In this document: positions 54,769-63,663 of the stretch, piece by piece
How positions within the stretch are numbered: position 1 is the first letter of the stretch
Layout: every line of letters begins with the position of its first letter
Assembly (NCBI RefSeq): GCF_000511385.1
Contig: NC_023137.1
Coordinates: 2,549,001-2,613,000 of the forward strand
Source of the DNA: Phaeobacter gallaeciensis DSM 26640
GTDB taxonomy: Bacteria > Pseudomonadota > Alphaproteobacteria > Rhodobacterales > Rhodobacteraceae
Reading direction: 5' to 3'
DNA: 64,000 nt
The notes under the pieces: generated by a model
The model's input: only the letters and a program-made list of their open reading frames with translations
Database searches by the model: none
Told to the model about the DNA's origin: nothing
Program-made: the position numbers and the translations under genes

Positions 54769-56712
54769 TCAGAAATCCTGCCAGATGTCCTTGGCCGCAT
54801 TGCCGCTGGTGCTGGCCGCTGCGGAGGCCGGCTGTGGCGTGACGGCCTCGATGTCCCAATCATCGCCATGGGCGCTGGGAGCCGCTGGAGCGGGTTCCTG
54901 AACCGCAACTGCTCTTTGGGGTTGGGCTGCTGGAGCCGCTGCAGGTTTGCGGGCCGGGGCCGCAGCCTGCCCACCGCCTGCTGCGACACGGAAATGGGCA
55001 ACCAGGTCGGCCAGCTTGCTGGCATCCGCATTCAGCATGTGACCGGCGGCGGTGGCCTCCTCAACCATGGCGGCATTCTGCTGGGTGACTTGATCCAGCT
55101 GGGTCACGCCGGTGTTGATCTCATGCAGGCCAGTGGATTGCTCGCTCGCCCCGGTTGCGATGCCGGACACCAGTTGCGAGATGTGGCTGACCCGTTCGAC
55201 AATGCCCTGAAGCGCATCGCCGGTTTTGCCAACCAGATCCACGCCACGCTCCACCTGTTTGGTGCTGTCGCCGATCAGGGTCTTGATCTCCATCGCGGCA
55301 TCCGAGGAGCGCTGCGCCAAAGCGCGCACTTCGCTGGCGACCACGGCAAAGCCCTTGCCCGCCTCACCGGCGCGTGCGGCTTCCACCCCGGCATTGAGCG
55401 CCAGGAGGTTGGTCTGGAAGGCGATATCATCAATCACACTGATGATCTGCGAGATATGGGTCGAGGATTGTTCAATCTCGGTCATGGCGGAAACCGCGCT
55501 CTGGACGACTTCACCGCTGGTCTCGGCCTCCTGTTTGGCCTCCTGCATGATGGTTTCGACGCTGCGCGCGCCTTCGGCGGCGGATTTCACGCTGGCCGTC
55601 ATCTCATCCAGCGCGGCGGCGGTTTCCTCCAGCGTGGCGGCCTGGCTTTCGGTGCGGTTGGACAGATCGTCAGAGGCCTGGCTGATCTCATTTGCGCCAC
55701 TGCGAATGCTCTCGGCCGTGTCTATCACCTGGGTGACCGTGGAGCCCAAAGTCTCCGCCGTGCGGTTGAAATCACGCTGCAGCTGGGCGTAATCCTCCGG
55801 CAGGTTTTCATTGATACGAACAGTCAGGTCCCCCTGCGACAGCGTCGCCAGGCGACTGGAGATAACCTGCACCACATCAGCACGCTCCGCATCGCGGGCC
55901 TGCTGATGGCCTTTCATCGCCTCCTGTTGTTCTAGTTTCTCGCGGAACGCTTCCAGCGTGCGGGCCATTTCACCGATTTCGCTACGGGCCTGCGTATAGG
56001 GAACATCCGCATGGGTTTCGCCCTCCGCCATGGAGGCCATACGCGCCTTCAGCCCATTGATCGGCCCCGTAACACTGCGCAACAGGACGGTCGAAGCAAT
56101 CATCAGCAGAACCAGACTTACACCAAGGGTGATCATCGATTCGATCCGCATCTGAGCGAGGTCCGCCTGGATGTCAGACACATAAGACCCGGTGCCGATG
56201 ATCCAACCCCAGGGTTCAAACGCCTGCACATAGCCGATTTTCTGTTCTGGCGTGGTCTGCCCTGGTTTCTGGAACCAGTAGCGGACAGATCCAGCACCGT
56301 CGCTGGCGGCAACCTTGCCGAGTTCCTGGAAAACCTTCATGCCCTTCACGTCTTCGAAACCGGACCGGTCGGTGCCCACCCAATCGGGCACCATCGGATG
56401 CGCCCGCACAACCAAGTCCTGGTCGAAGGCAAAGAGATACCCGGACGTCTCAAAGCGAATTTTTTCAATCACTTCACGCCCTTGGGCGCGCGCCTCATCG
56501 GCGGTGAGATCACCCGACTGAACTTGCGCCTCAAGATCGGCGAGCAGGCTGATCGACGTGTCGATGATGTTATTCAGCTCACGGTCGCGCATGGCATAGG
56601 CGTTATCAACAGCGCGCGACAGCAGCAGGACGGTCAACAGCACGGAAAGTGCAAGCGCCATCGCCACCACTGCGTAGATACGGATGGGAAGACGAAAGAA
56701 TATGGACGGCAT
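54769..56712 (-). CDS. Methyl-accepting chemotaxis protein with Cache sensor
   Basis: A 647-aa transducer. TM1 is at about 11-33, a single Cache_2-like periplasmic domain at about 40-185 (SGYLFAFDQDLVVRAHPMVPDWVGTDRSGF, FEPWGWIIGTGSYVSDI), TM2 at about 192-213, a HAMP domain, then a long signalling coiled coil whose tip is FAVVASEVRALAQRSSDAAMEIK. The extreme C-terminus IWQDF fits the x-W-x-x-F pentapeptide that tethers CheR/CheB. The ligand is unknown; Cache_2 sensors commonly bind small carboxylates. Confidence 0.93.
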   Translation of the reverse strand: MPSIFFRLPIRIYAVVAMALALSVLLTVLLLSRAVDNAYAMRDRELNNIIDTSISLLADLEAQVQSGDLTADEARAQGREVIEKIRFETSGYLFAFDQDLVVRAHPMVPDWVGTDRSGFEDVKGMKVFQELGKVAASDGAGSVRYWFQKPGQTTPEQKIGYVQAFEPWGWIIGTGSYVSDIQADLAQMRIESMITLGVSLVLLMIASTVLLRSVTGPINGLKARMASMAEGETHADVPYTQARSEIGEMARTLEAFREKLEQQEAMKGHQQARDAERADVVQVISSRLATLSQGDLTVRINENLPEDYAQLQRDFNRTAETLGSTVTQVIDTAESIRSGANEISQASDDLSNRTESQAATLEETAAALDEMTASVKSAAEGARSVETIMQEAKQEAETSGEVVQSAVSAMTEIEQSSTHISQIISVIDDIAFQTNLLALNAGVEAARAGEAGKGFAVVASEVRALAQRSSDAAMEIKTLIGDSTKQVERGVDLVGKTGDALQGIVERVSHISQLVSGIATGASEQSTGLHEINTGVTQLDQVTQQNAAMVEEATAAGHMLNADASKLADLVAHFRVAAGGGQAAAPARKPAAAPAAQPQRAVAVQEPAPAAPSAHGDDWDIEAVTPQPASAAASTSGNAAKDIWQDF

Positions 56713-56915
56713 CGGTCACTTGGTCCTTTGAGGAATTACATCCCTCAACACTATGCCGCGGCCCCCTAACAAAGCGTTAGGTCAATGTCCTCAATTGCCC
56801 GTTTCGCAACATTATTACGTAGAGTTTCGATTTGTTTTATTAAGGCGTTTTAAACCGCCAAGGCTAGGGCCCTGCCCCGGTGTAACTGCGAATCCGCGCG
56901 CCCTGCCAAGCGATG

Positions 56916-56942
56916 AAAAACGGCCCCAAAGCGGGGCCGTTT
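56916..56942 (-). terminator. Intrinsic terminator after rpoH
   Basis: AAACGGCCCC/GGGGCCGTTT perfect 10-bp stem with a 5-nt loop, followed on the minus strand by TTTC; 31 bp past the stop. Confidence 0.85.
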
Positions 56943-56972
56943 CATCACATTTGCAGCGCAGATATGCTGGCG

Positions 56973-57869
56973 TCACTGGACTGACAACATACCCTTCTCA
57001 GACGCCAATTCGCGCATTTTCTTCTGCAATTTTTCAAAGGCGCGCACCTCGATCTGGCGGATTCGCTCGCGGCTGACGCCATATTGCGTGCTGAGATCCT
57101 CCAGCGTCTTCGCCTGATCGGCCAGACGGCGCTGGGTCAGAATATCCTTCTCACGGTCATTCAGCACCTCAAGCGCACTGGCCAGAAGTTCACGCCGCGC
57201 CTCAAGCTCGTCGCGTGCTTCATAGTCACCGGCCTGATCTGCGTCTTCATCTTCCAGCCAGTCCTGCCACTGCATGGTACCTTCGCCCTCACTGCCAACA
57301 GTGGCATTGAGGGAGGCGTCCCCGCCGGACATACGCCGATTCATGGAGATCACCTCGGTCTCGGTCACCCCGAGGTCGGTGGCGATTTTCTTGACGCTGT
57401 CCGGGTGCAGATCGCCCTCTTCAAGTGCGCCGATACGGGCCTTGGCCTTGCGCAGGTTAAAGAACAGTTTCTTCTGCGCCGAGGTCGTGCCCAGCTTCAC
57501 CAGCGACCAAGAGCGCAGGATATATTCCTGAATAGACGCACGGATCCACCACATGGCATAGGTCGCAAGGCGAAAGCCCTTCTCGGGGTCAAACCGTTTG
57601 ACCGCCTGCATCAGGCCGACATTGGCTTCAGAGATCACCTCGGCCTGCGGCAGGCCGTAGCCGCGATATCCCATCGCGATTTTTGCTGCCAGCCGCAGGT
57701 GCGACGTCACCATCTTATGGGCAGAGGCACTGTCCTGCTCTTCTACCCAGCGCTTGGCCAGCATGTATTCTTCTTCCGGTTCCAGCAGCGGAAACTTGCG
57801 GATTTCCTGAAGGTACCGATTCAGCCCGCCTTCGGGTGTTGGTGCGGGCAGGTTTGCATAATTCGCCAT
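56973..57869 (-). CDS. rpoH: RNA polymerase heat-shock sigma factor RpoH (sigma-32)
   Basis: A 298-aa sigma factor. Region 2: LVTSHLRLAAKIAMGYRGYG-like HLRLAAKIAMGYRGYGLPQAEVISEANVGLMQAVKRFDPEKGFRLATYAMWWIRASIQEYI. The RpoH box QKKLFFNLRKAKARI follows, and region 4 ends with TLEDLSTQYGVSRERIRQIEVRAFEKLQ. The start MANYANLPAPTPEGGLNRYL has GGGAGG about 10 nt upstream. Many Rhodobacterales have two RpoH paralogues; which one this is cannot be decided here. Confidence 0.95.
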   Translation of the reverse strand: MANYANLPAPTPEGGLNRYLQEIRKFPLLEPEEEYMLAKRWVEEQDSASAHKMVTSHLRLAAKIAMGYRGYGLPQAEVISEANVGLMQAVKRFDPEKGFRLATYAMWWIRASIQEYILRSWSLVKLGTTSAQKKLFFNLRKAKARIGALEEGDLHPDSVKKIATDLGVTETEVISMNRRMSGGDASLNATVGSEGEGTMQWQDWLEDEDADQAGDYEARDELEARRELLASALEVLNDREKDILTQRRLADQAKTLEDLSTQYGVSRERIRQIEVRAFEKLQKKMRELASEKGMLSVQ

Positions 57870-58090
57870 TCTTTGTGTCCCTCCCAATGTATAAGGACTT
57901 AACATCTTGTCATATGGGTTAACGCATAGCCCCGTTCAAGAGTTGCCAAGTTTATCTCTTATAGGAATCGTAAGAAAAGCAGTCTGTGAGAAAGTTCACA
58001 GGAATTTGCACATGAGGGAGCCGCGCATCCGAACCGAGCGGGCAGGAATTTACCTATAAAATTCAACGTATTAAAAATAAAGAAGCAAAA

Positions 58091-59125
58091 TTATGCGCCC
58101 GCGCTTCCCAGTTTTTGCAGCAAATGCGCCATGTCTTCCGGCAAAGGTGCCTCAAACCGCATGGCGTCGCCTGTGACCGGGTGGAGAAACCCCAGAACCG
58201 CGGCATGCAGCGCCTGACGCGGAAAGGTCTGGATGGCAGAAGCGGTGTCTTCCGGCAGCGATTTCGCTGCCAGTTTGCGCTTCCCGCCATAAACCGGATC
58301 CCCGACCAGCCCATGGCCCGCATGGGCCATATGCACGCGAATCTGATGGGTGCGCCCGGTTTCCAGCCAGCATTCGATCAAGGCCACCACAGGCGGTGTG
58401 CCATAGCTGTCGACGATGCGCGCGCGGGTTATGGCATGGCGCCCGCCCTGAAACAGAACCGCCTGCCGCTGGCGGTCGGTCTTGTGACGGGCCAACTGGG
58501 TGGTGAGTTTCAGGATGTTGCCGGGTTCGAAACTGGTGCCTTTGACGCCCCGCAGGCGCGGATCGTTGGCATCAGGCACTCCGTAGCAGATCGCGCGGTA
58601 GTAGCGTTCCACTGTGTGTTTCTCAAACTGTGCCGCCAACCCCTGATGGGCAACATCGGATTTGGCCACCACCAGGAGGCCGCTGGTCTCCTTGTCGATG
58701 CGATGCACAATGCCGGGACGTTTGACACCGCCCACACCGGAGAGATTATCACCGCAGTGATGCAACAGCGCGTTGACCAAGGTGCCGGAGGGCGTGCCGG
58801 GCGCCGGATGTACCACCATACCTGCGGGTTTGTTTATGACGATCAGATCGTCATCTTCATAGATGACCTCAAGCGGGATATCCTCGGGGCCTATGTGGCT
58901 GTCTTCGGCCTCCTCCACGGTGATCTCGATCAGCGCGTCAGCCTCGACCTTGGCCTTGGGGTCGCTTACAACCACACCGTTGACCTGTACCTGCCCTGCC
59001 TCAATCAGGCGGGCCAGTCGGGTGCGCGACAGGGTGGCTTCCTCTGGCACATCACGCGAAACCGCTTTATCAAGCCGTTTAGGCGGGTTTTCCGCAATGA
59101 CAAACTCGATCCGGCGGCGGGCCAT
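58091..59125 (-). CDS. rluD: RluA/RluD-family large subunit rRNA pseudouridine synthase
   Basis: A 344-aa enzyme. An S4-like RNA-binding domain at about 15-80 (RLDKAVSRDVPEEATLSRTRLARLIEAGQVQVNG) precedes the catalytic domain with VINKPAGMVVHPAPG, the catalytic Asp in GIVHRIDKETSGLLVVAKSD and GRTHQIRVHMAHAGHGLVGDPVYG. It probably acts on 23S helix 69 as RluD does, though RluC/RluA paralogues are close. AAGGA lies 7 nt before the ATG. The start codon overlaps the divergent DUF6476 start. Confidence 0.9.
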   Translation of the reverse strand: MARRRIEFVIAENPPKRLDKAVSRDVPEEATLSRTRLARLIEAGQVQVNGVVVSDPKAKVEADALIEITVEEAEDSHIGPEDIPLEVIYEDDDLIVINKPAGMVVHPAPGTPSGTLVNALLHHCGDNLSGVGGVKRPGIVHRIDKETSGLLVVAKSDVAHQGLAAQFEKHTVERYYRAICYGVPDANDPRLRGVKGTSFEPGNILKLTTQLARHKTDRQRQAVLFQGGRHAITRARIVDSYGTPPVVALIECWLETGRTHQIRVHMAHAGHGLVGDPVYGGKRKLAAKSLPEDTASAIQTFPRQALHAAVLGFLHPVTGDAMRFEAPLPEDMAHLLQKLGSAGA

Positions 59126-59438
59126 GACACATCCTTCTGAGACAGATAATCAAAGTGAACCGCCCCAGCTGGTGTTCCTGCGACGGATGGTGACCACATT
59201 GACGGTGATCATGATTTGCGGGTTCTTAGTGGTTCTGACACTGCTTGTCATCCGTTTGTCTGCATCCGGTCCTAACCTGCCGGAAACGGTGTCCCTGCCA
59301 GATGGGGTCAGCGCCCGCGCCGTGACCTTTGGCGACGGCTGGATTGCGGTGGTGACCGATGAGGATGAAATTCTGATCCTGAACAACCTAAGCGGCACAA
59401 TCGAACAGCGCGTGACGATCAAGCCCGTCGCCGACTGA
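59124..59438 (+). CDS. DUF6476 family membrane protein
   Basis: A 104-aa protein conserved in Rhodobacterales: a polar N-terminus ending in PPQLVFLRRM, one transmembrane helix (about 23-46, VTTLTVIMICGFLVVLTLLVI), then a periplasmic beta-rich part (AVTFGDGWIAVVTDEDEILILNNLSGTIEQRV). Function is unknown. Its ATG shares two bases with the rluD ATG on the other strand, and no clear Shine-Dalgarno is seen. Confidence 0.8.
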   Translation: MTHPSETDNQSEPPQLVFLRRMVTTLTVIMICGFLVVLTLLVIRLSASGPNLPETVSLPDGVSARAVTFGDGWIAVVTDEDEILILNNLSGTIEQRVTIKPVAD

Positions 59439-59557
59439 GCCTGCCGCCCACCCACGGCATTGGACACCATCAGCATAAACCACTGTATTAACAGTAAAGA
59501 ACCCAAGACGCGCCGTGCATACACCGGGCCATTCAAACAGCAATCTTTGATGAAGGG

Positions 59558-59634
59558 TGGTACCACCTCCCCGGCTCGAACGGGGGACCTCCTGATCCAC
59601 AATCAGGCGCTCTAACCAACTGAGCTAAGGCGGC
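59558..59634 (-). tRNA. tRNA-His (GTG)
   Basis: 77 nt with encoded CCA. Anticodon arm CTGAT-TGTGG-ATCAG gives anticodon GTG. The acceptor pairs GCCGCCT with AGGTGGT, so it has G1:U72, the discriminator base is A73, and no G-1 is encoded: the alphaproteobacterial form of tRNA-His. Confidence 0.96.
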
Positions 59635-59643
59635 ACTGAGGGC

Positions 59644-59672
59644 GATTTAATACAGGGGCGATGAGAGCGCAA
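59644..59672 (-). promoter_or_regulatory. Promoter of tRNA-His
   Basis: Minus strand TTGCGC - 17 bp - TAAATC, the same pattern as the tRNA-Gly promoters. Confidence 0.7.
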
Positions 59673-59840
59673 GAGGAAAGCCGCAAGTTTTTTGCTCTCA
59701 ATGTCCAGAGATGTACCATCAATCGAACCGGTCGTGTACACGCCCTGAGATGCTCCATCTGGCAGCGGCGCGTCCTTGCCTTTAGAGTGGCAGCAGGCTA
59801 GCAGAACCCGTCAACGCCAGCCCTACGACAGGAGTGCCGC

Positions 59841-60029
59841 ATGAGCATCAACACAGAGCGCGACATCGAAGCCAATATGCAGATCGGCCCCACCGATGCT
59901 GGCATGGTGCGCATTTTCATCGAAGCGGACGGTATCGAGATCCCGATGGATTTCGACCCGGAAGAGGCCACTGAAATCGCCGAAGAGATCATGGCAGCCG
60001 CTCAGGCCGCGCGCAGCCTCAACACCTGA
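59841..60029 (+). CDS. Small DUF6324 family protein
   Basis: A 62-aa acidic protein, MSINTERDIEANMQIGPTDAG, then VRIFIEADGIEIPMDFDPEEATEIAEEIMAAAQAAR. It is a conserved small Rhodobacterales protein by recall; function is unknown. CAGGAG precedes the ATG. It is convergent with mmcB, 21 bp away. Confidence 0.78.
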   Translation: MSINTERDIEANMQIGPTDAGMVRIFIEADGIEIPMDFDPEEATEIAEEIMAAAQAARSLNT

Positions 60030-60050
60030 GGACCGGGACCGAACCGGCCC

Positions 60051-60506
60051 TCAGATACCCCAGCTCCCAGCCGCACCCGGCTGGGGATCACGCAACCGAT
60101 GCAGGCGGCTGGCCGCATCCATGGCGAATTTCTGGATCAGCTTCTTGCGTCTTGCGGCGGGCAGCTTCTGCTCCGGCGCCATGCGGATGATCTCCGCGTC
60201 GTAGTCATCTGCAATGATCAGCCCGCTATCATCCGGCAACAGCTCATTCGGGAACGCCAGATCCACGGCCCAGAAATAGCGGTCACACCATTCCAGATAG
60301 CCCTGCCATTTGCTGTCGGACTGAAAATCGGCGCGGCTGGATTTGCATTCAACGACCCACAGCTCCCCCTTGGGGCCAAGCGCCATAACATCAACCCGGA
60401 GGCCGCGCACCGGGACGAATTCCTCAACCGTAACAAAGCCAAGCGCCGCCATATGGCGTGCGACACCGCGTGCAAGCCGCTGTCCGGGAGTGAGTTCATG
60501 TATCAT
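60051..60506 (-). CDS. mmcB: MmcB-family DNA repair protein (PD-(D/E)XK-like)
   Basis: A 151-aa protein of the DUF1052/MmcB family. RVDVMALGPKGELWVVECKSSRADFQSDSKWQGYLEWCDRYFWAVD gives the nuclease-like Asp ... Glu-x-Lys core. In Caulobacter, mmcB is SOS-induced and linked to mutagenic repair by ImuAB-DnaE2. A LexA box lies 12 bp before the start codon. None of the imu genes are in the window. Confidence 0.87.
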   Translation of the reverse strand: MIHELTPGQRLARGVARHMAALGFVTVEEFVPVRGLRVDVMALGPKGELWVVECKSSRADFQSDSKWQGYLEWCDRYFWAVDLAFPNELLPDDSGLIIADDYDAEIIRMAPEQKLPAARRKKLIQKFAMDAASRLHRLRDPQPGAAGSWGI

Positions 60507-60517
60507 GCACCCAATGT

Positions 60518-60532
60518 GAACAATACATGAAC
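60518..60532. promoter_or_regulatory. LexA box upstream of mmcB
   Basis: Minus strand GTTC-ATGTATT-GTTC is an exact GTTC-N7-GTTC alphaproteobacterial SOS operator, 12 bp before the mmcB ATG. Confidence 0.8.
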
Positions 60533-60935
60533 AAATAGCAAGCAGCCTGCCTACCGGCGTGTGGGCAAAGGGATGGCCAGACCCTGCGCTGACCTCGCTT
60601 CGGTATCTCCACCGAAAAGAGTTTTACCAAGCCCCTTGTCTCCACCCGACCCGCCCCCTAGTTAGAGCGGAGGCGGGTTCTGCCCTTCTCGTGACAGGTA
60701 GCATTCCAGTGGCCTTAAGCAATTCCGAGGGAGCTGGCTCTGTTCGGACCCTGGTCCTTTTATCTGGCGCCCACCTGTACATACAGGTCCTCGGGAATCA
60801 AAACCGCACGGTTGACTGGTGGTCCCGCCGCATTCCACCACCGCTCTCGCTGACAGAAGAAAAGCCGCGCCTGAGAGAGGCACGGCTGGTCGATTGGGTT
60901 ACGAGCCCAAGCCACATCGCACTGTGGACAAAGGG
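60533..60935. other. Intergenic region with no supported gene
   Basis: Open frames on both strands look unlike protein. Several inverted repeats are present: ACCTGTA-CA-TACAGGT near 60774-60789 and GGTGGT/ACCACC near 60817-60843. A minus-strand terminator is at 60861-60887. Confidence 0.5.
60861..60887 (-). terminator. Intrinsic terminator after the small membrane protein gene
   Basis: Minus strand AGCCGTGCCT-CTCTC-AGGCGCGGCT (one mismatch) followed by TTTCTT. Confidence 0.75.
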
Positions 60936-61265
60936 TCAGCGATGGGGCAGCTGCCGGGAGGCTTTCTTGGCGGGGACCCGCACCGGGATCATCTCACGTT
61001 TCACATCCGGCGTGATGCGCATTCCACCCCGCGGTCCATCGTCCTTCCCTGCCAGTGACATCACCGCATAGCCGAACTGCACCCCGGCAAAAACGATCCC
61101 GTTCATGAACCACAGGATGCCAACCGCCAGAAGGCCGCTGTCCGATGTGCTGACCAGATGCCAAAGGTTCATCACATTGAACCACAACAGCATCCCGACA
61201 AAGGCCCCAGCGATGGCAAAGCCGATCGCCACATTCTGAATATAGAGTTTCACCAGCTTCGGCAT
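60936..61265 (-). CDS. Small hypothetical membrane protein
   Basis: A 109-aa protein with two membrane helices (about 10-31 IQNVAIGFAIAGAFVGMLLWFN, and 46-72 GLLAVGILWFMNGIVFAGVQFGYAVM) and a basic C-terminal tail (VKREMIPVRVPAKKASRQLPHR). The ATG at 61265 has a strong GGAGGG 7 nt upstream. It is not recognised beyond general conservation in related genomes by recall. It is followed by a terminator, so it is monocistronic. Confidence 0.75.
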   Translation of the reverse strand: MPKLVKLYIQNVAIGFAIAGAFVGMLLWFNVMNLWHLVSTSDSGLLAVGILWFMNGIVFAGVQFGYAVMSLAGKDDGPRGGMRITPDVKREMIPVRVPAKKASRQLPHR

Positions 61266-61500
61266 AAAACGCCCTCCTGCTACAGCAAAAACGGTAGCAT
61301 TCTTTGCAGGGGCGTCCAGCGGCAAATAGCGGATCGGCGGAATTTGACGCATGTTGCCCGGTCTTTGACGGTCGCCTTCAGAAGCAGAAACAAAAAAACG
61401 CGCCACTGAGGCACGCTTTCCGACTGTCTTCAGATAACGTTCTATCTTCATCTGGCTTTTTACGTACCGTTATCGAGGGACGCAGTCTGCCAAGCTGGCC

Positions 61501-61992
61501 TCAAAAGGCTTCAGGCGCTGCCTCGCGGGCCATGTGGTCCAGCACAGCGTTCACGAATTTCGGCTCTTTGCCCTCCGGGAAGAAGGCACGTGCAATATCG
61601 ACAAACTCGTTGATCACCACCTTGGGCGGGGTTTTACCCGACAGAAACTCCGCACCAGCGGCACGGAACAGGGCACGCAGCGTAGGGTCGATCCGGGCAA
61701 TCGGCCATTTGGCCACCAGCGCACGGTCGGTCATCTGGTCAATCTTGGCCTGGTCGTTGACTGCGCCCTCGATCAGCTTGCGAAAGCTCTTGGAGTCGCC
61801 CTCAGCCATTTCATCACCGTCATAGACTGCACCAAACCGGTGATCCTCAAACTCGACGATGACCTTGTCGAAGGTCAGATTGCTATGTTCCATCTGAAAC
61901 AGCGCCTGCACGGCATAAAGCCGGGACGCTGATTTCATCTTGTGCTTGTCACTGCCCTTACGAGCGGCGCCCTGGCTGTCCGAAGTGGTCAT
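61501..61992 (-). CDS. nusB: Transcription antitermination factor NusB
   Basis: A 163-aa all-helical protein that binds boxA RNA with NusE (S10) in rRNA antitermination. SASRLYAVQALFQMEHSN, ALVAKWPIARIDPTLRALFRAAGAEFLSGKTPPKVVINEFVDIARAF and KFVNAVLDHMAREA are the family motifs. It is coupled to ribH by a 4-bp overlap. Confidence 0.95.
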   Translation of the reverse strand: MTTSDSQGAARKGSDKHKMKSASRLYAVQALFQMEHSNLTFDKVIVEFEDHRFGAVYDGDEMAEGDSKSFRKLIEGAVNDQAKIDQMTDRALVAKWPIARIDPTLRALFRAAGAEFLSGKTPPKVVINEFVDIARAFFPEGKEPKFVNAVLDHMAREAAPEAF

Positions 61993-62540
61993 GCGGTGGT
62001 GGGTCCATTATCTGAGTCGGCCAGTCTGATGGCCTCGGAAGGGGCCTTGAAGCCGACTCCCTTGGTTTGGGCGCCCCATTTACGCGTCAGCGCGATCAGA
62101 TGCAAGGCCGCAGCCGCAGCGCCACCCCCCTTGTTCTGATCCTTGGTATCTGCGCGGACCTCTGCCTGTTTGCGATTTTCCACGGTCAGGATGCCATTGC
62201 CGATGCACAGCCCCTGCAAACCCATCAGTTGGATGGCCCGGCTGCTGTCATTGCAGACGGTCTCATAATGGGTGGTTTCGCCCCGGATCACGCAGCCCAA
62301 CGCCACATAGCCATCAAAGTTCGAACTGCGATCGGCGATTGCAATGGCCGTAGGCACTTCCAACGCACCGGGCACCTCGATCAACTCGCAGGTGCCGCCT
62401 GCGGCCTCGATTTCTGCCTGCGCCCCGGCGACCAGATTGTCGGCGATGTCCTTGTAGTAGGGGGCTACGACGATGAGCAGCTTGACCGGTTTGTCGAAGG
62501 TCGGGCGGTCAAGTGTGTAGTGGGATTCATGTGCAGCCAT
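61989..62540 (-). CDS. ribH: 6,7-dimethyl-8-ribityllumazine synthase
   Basis: A 183-aa lumazine synthase. LLIVVAPYYKDIADNLVAGAQAEI, VPGALEVPTAIA, the phosphate-binding and catalytic block ALGCVIRGETTHYETVCND, and GNGILTVENRKQAEVRAD are conserved. It is located 1 bp after the ribBX stop. The product is converted by riboflavin synthase (RibE), whose end appears at the right edge. Confidence 0.95.
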   Translation of the reverse strand: MAAHESHYTLDRPTFDKPVKLLIVVAPYYKDIADNLVAGAQAEIEAAGGTCELIEVPGALEVPTAIAIADRSSNFDGYVALGCVIRGETTHYETVCNDSSRAIQLMGLQGLCIGNGILTVENRKQAEVRADTKDQNKGGGAAAAALHLIALTRKWGAQTKGVGFKAPSEAIRLADSDNGPTTA

Positions 62541-62541
62541 A

Positions 62542-63663
62542 TCAAGCGTCCTTCAGCAGAGGTTTGGTGCCAACAATGGTCAGCCCATAGGCATCCAACC
62601 CAACATAGGTGGTGGAGGGCGAATCTGTCAGCAGCACGAGCTCCTGCAGCCCCATTTTCGAGAGGATCTGCGCGCCCAGACCGGTCTGTTTGATGGTGCG
62701 CGGACCTTCGTCATCCTGCGCATAGAGCGCGCTGCGCGGCTCGCGGAACAGGCAGACCACGCCGCGCCCTTCCGCGGCGATCAACTCCATCGCGCGGGGC
62801 AACTGGCGGGCCGACTTGGGACCCAGCCCCAGCAGATCGGTCGCCTCATGCAGCGCGTGGGTGCGGGTCAGCACAGGCTCCGGCGTGGTGATATCGCCCT
62901 TGATCATCACCACATGTTCGATGCCATGGGTCTGATCGGTAAAGATCCGCATCTGCCAATCACCACCAATCTCGGCCGTCACAGTTTCGCGCGAGGTTTC
63001 CACCACCAGATTGTCATTGCGCGCACGGTAAGCGATCAGATCACTGATCGTGCCAATCTTCAGCCCATGTGTCTTGCCAAAGGTGACCAGCTCCGGCAGG
63101 CGTGACATGGTGCCATCGTCGTTCATAATTTCACAGATCACCCCAGACGGGTTCAGCCCAGCAAGCCGCGAGATATCAACCGCAGCCTCGGTATGGCCTG
63201 CCCGCACCAGGACCCCGCCCCGCTTGGCCCGCAGCGGAAAGACATGGCCCGGTGTGGCCAGCGATGCCATTGTATTATCTTCATTGATGGCCTCTGCCAC
63301 GGTGAGGGCGCGATCAGCTGCCGAAATCCCGGTCGAGACGCCTTCGCGCGCTTCAATCGACACGGTGAAGGCCGTCTCATGACGTGAAGAGTTGTTCACA
63401 GCCATCATGGGCAGCCCCAGGGTATCAACCCGCTCTGCGGTCATCGGCAAGCAAATCAGACCCCGCCCATGGGTCGCCATAAAGTTGATTGCAGCCGCAT
63501 CGGCAAATTCAGCTGCGATGACCAGATCACCTTCATTTTCACGATCCTCGTGATCCACGAGGATGAACATCCGCCCCTGGCGGGCCTCTTCGATGATCTC
63601 TTCAATAGGGCTGATTGCATCGCGCAGCTGGGCTTCAATCGGCCCCGGTGTTTCAAAGCTCAT
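62542..63663 (-). CDS. ribB: 3,4-dihydroxy-2-butanone-4-phosphate synthase with degenerate GTP cyclohydrolase II domain (RibBX)
   Basis: A 373-aa fusion. Residues about 15-210 are a complete DHBP synthase: [60 protein letters not shown]. The C-terminal half has the GTP cyclohydrolase II fold outline ([33 protein letters not shown]) but lacks the three-cysteine zinc site, so it should not hydrolyse GTP. This RibBX form is known from many Proteobacteria. A separate RibA must supply the other branch. Confidence 0.92.
   Translation of the reverse strand: MSFETPGPIEAQLRDAISPIEEIIEEARQGRMFILVDHEDRENEGDLVIAAEFADAAAINFMATHGRGLICLPMTAERVDTLGLPMMAVNNSSRHETAFTVSIEAREGVSTGISAADRALTVAEAINEDNTMASLATPGHVFPLRAKRGGVLVRAGHTEAAVDISRLAGLNPSGVICEIMNDDGTMSRLPELVTFGKTHGLKIGTISDLIAYRARNDNLVVETSRETVTAEIGGDWQMRIFTDQTHGIEHVVMIKGDITTPEPVLTRTHALHEATDLLGLGPKSARQLPRAMELIAAEGRGVVCLFREPRSALYAQDDEGPRTIKQTGLGAQILSKMGLQELVLLTDSPSTTYVGLDAYGLTIVGTKPLLKDA

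Noticed and set aside
60559..61071. Plus-strand open frame of 170 codons
   Set aside because: It overlaps the well-supported minus-strand membrane protein gene, has no motif and no good start.
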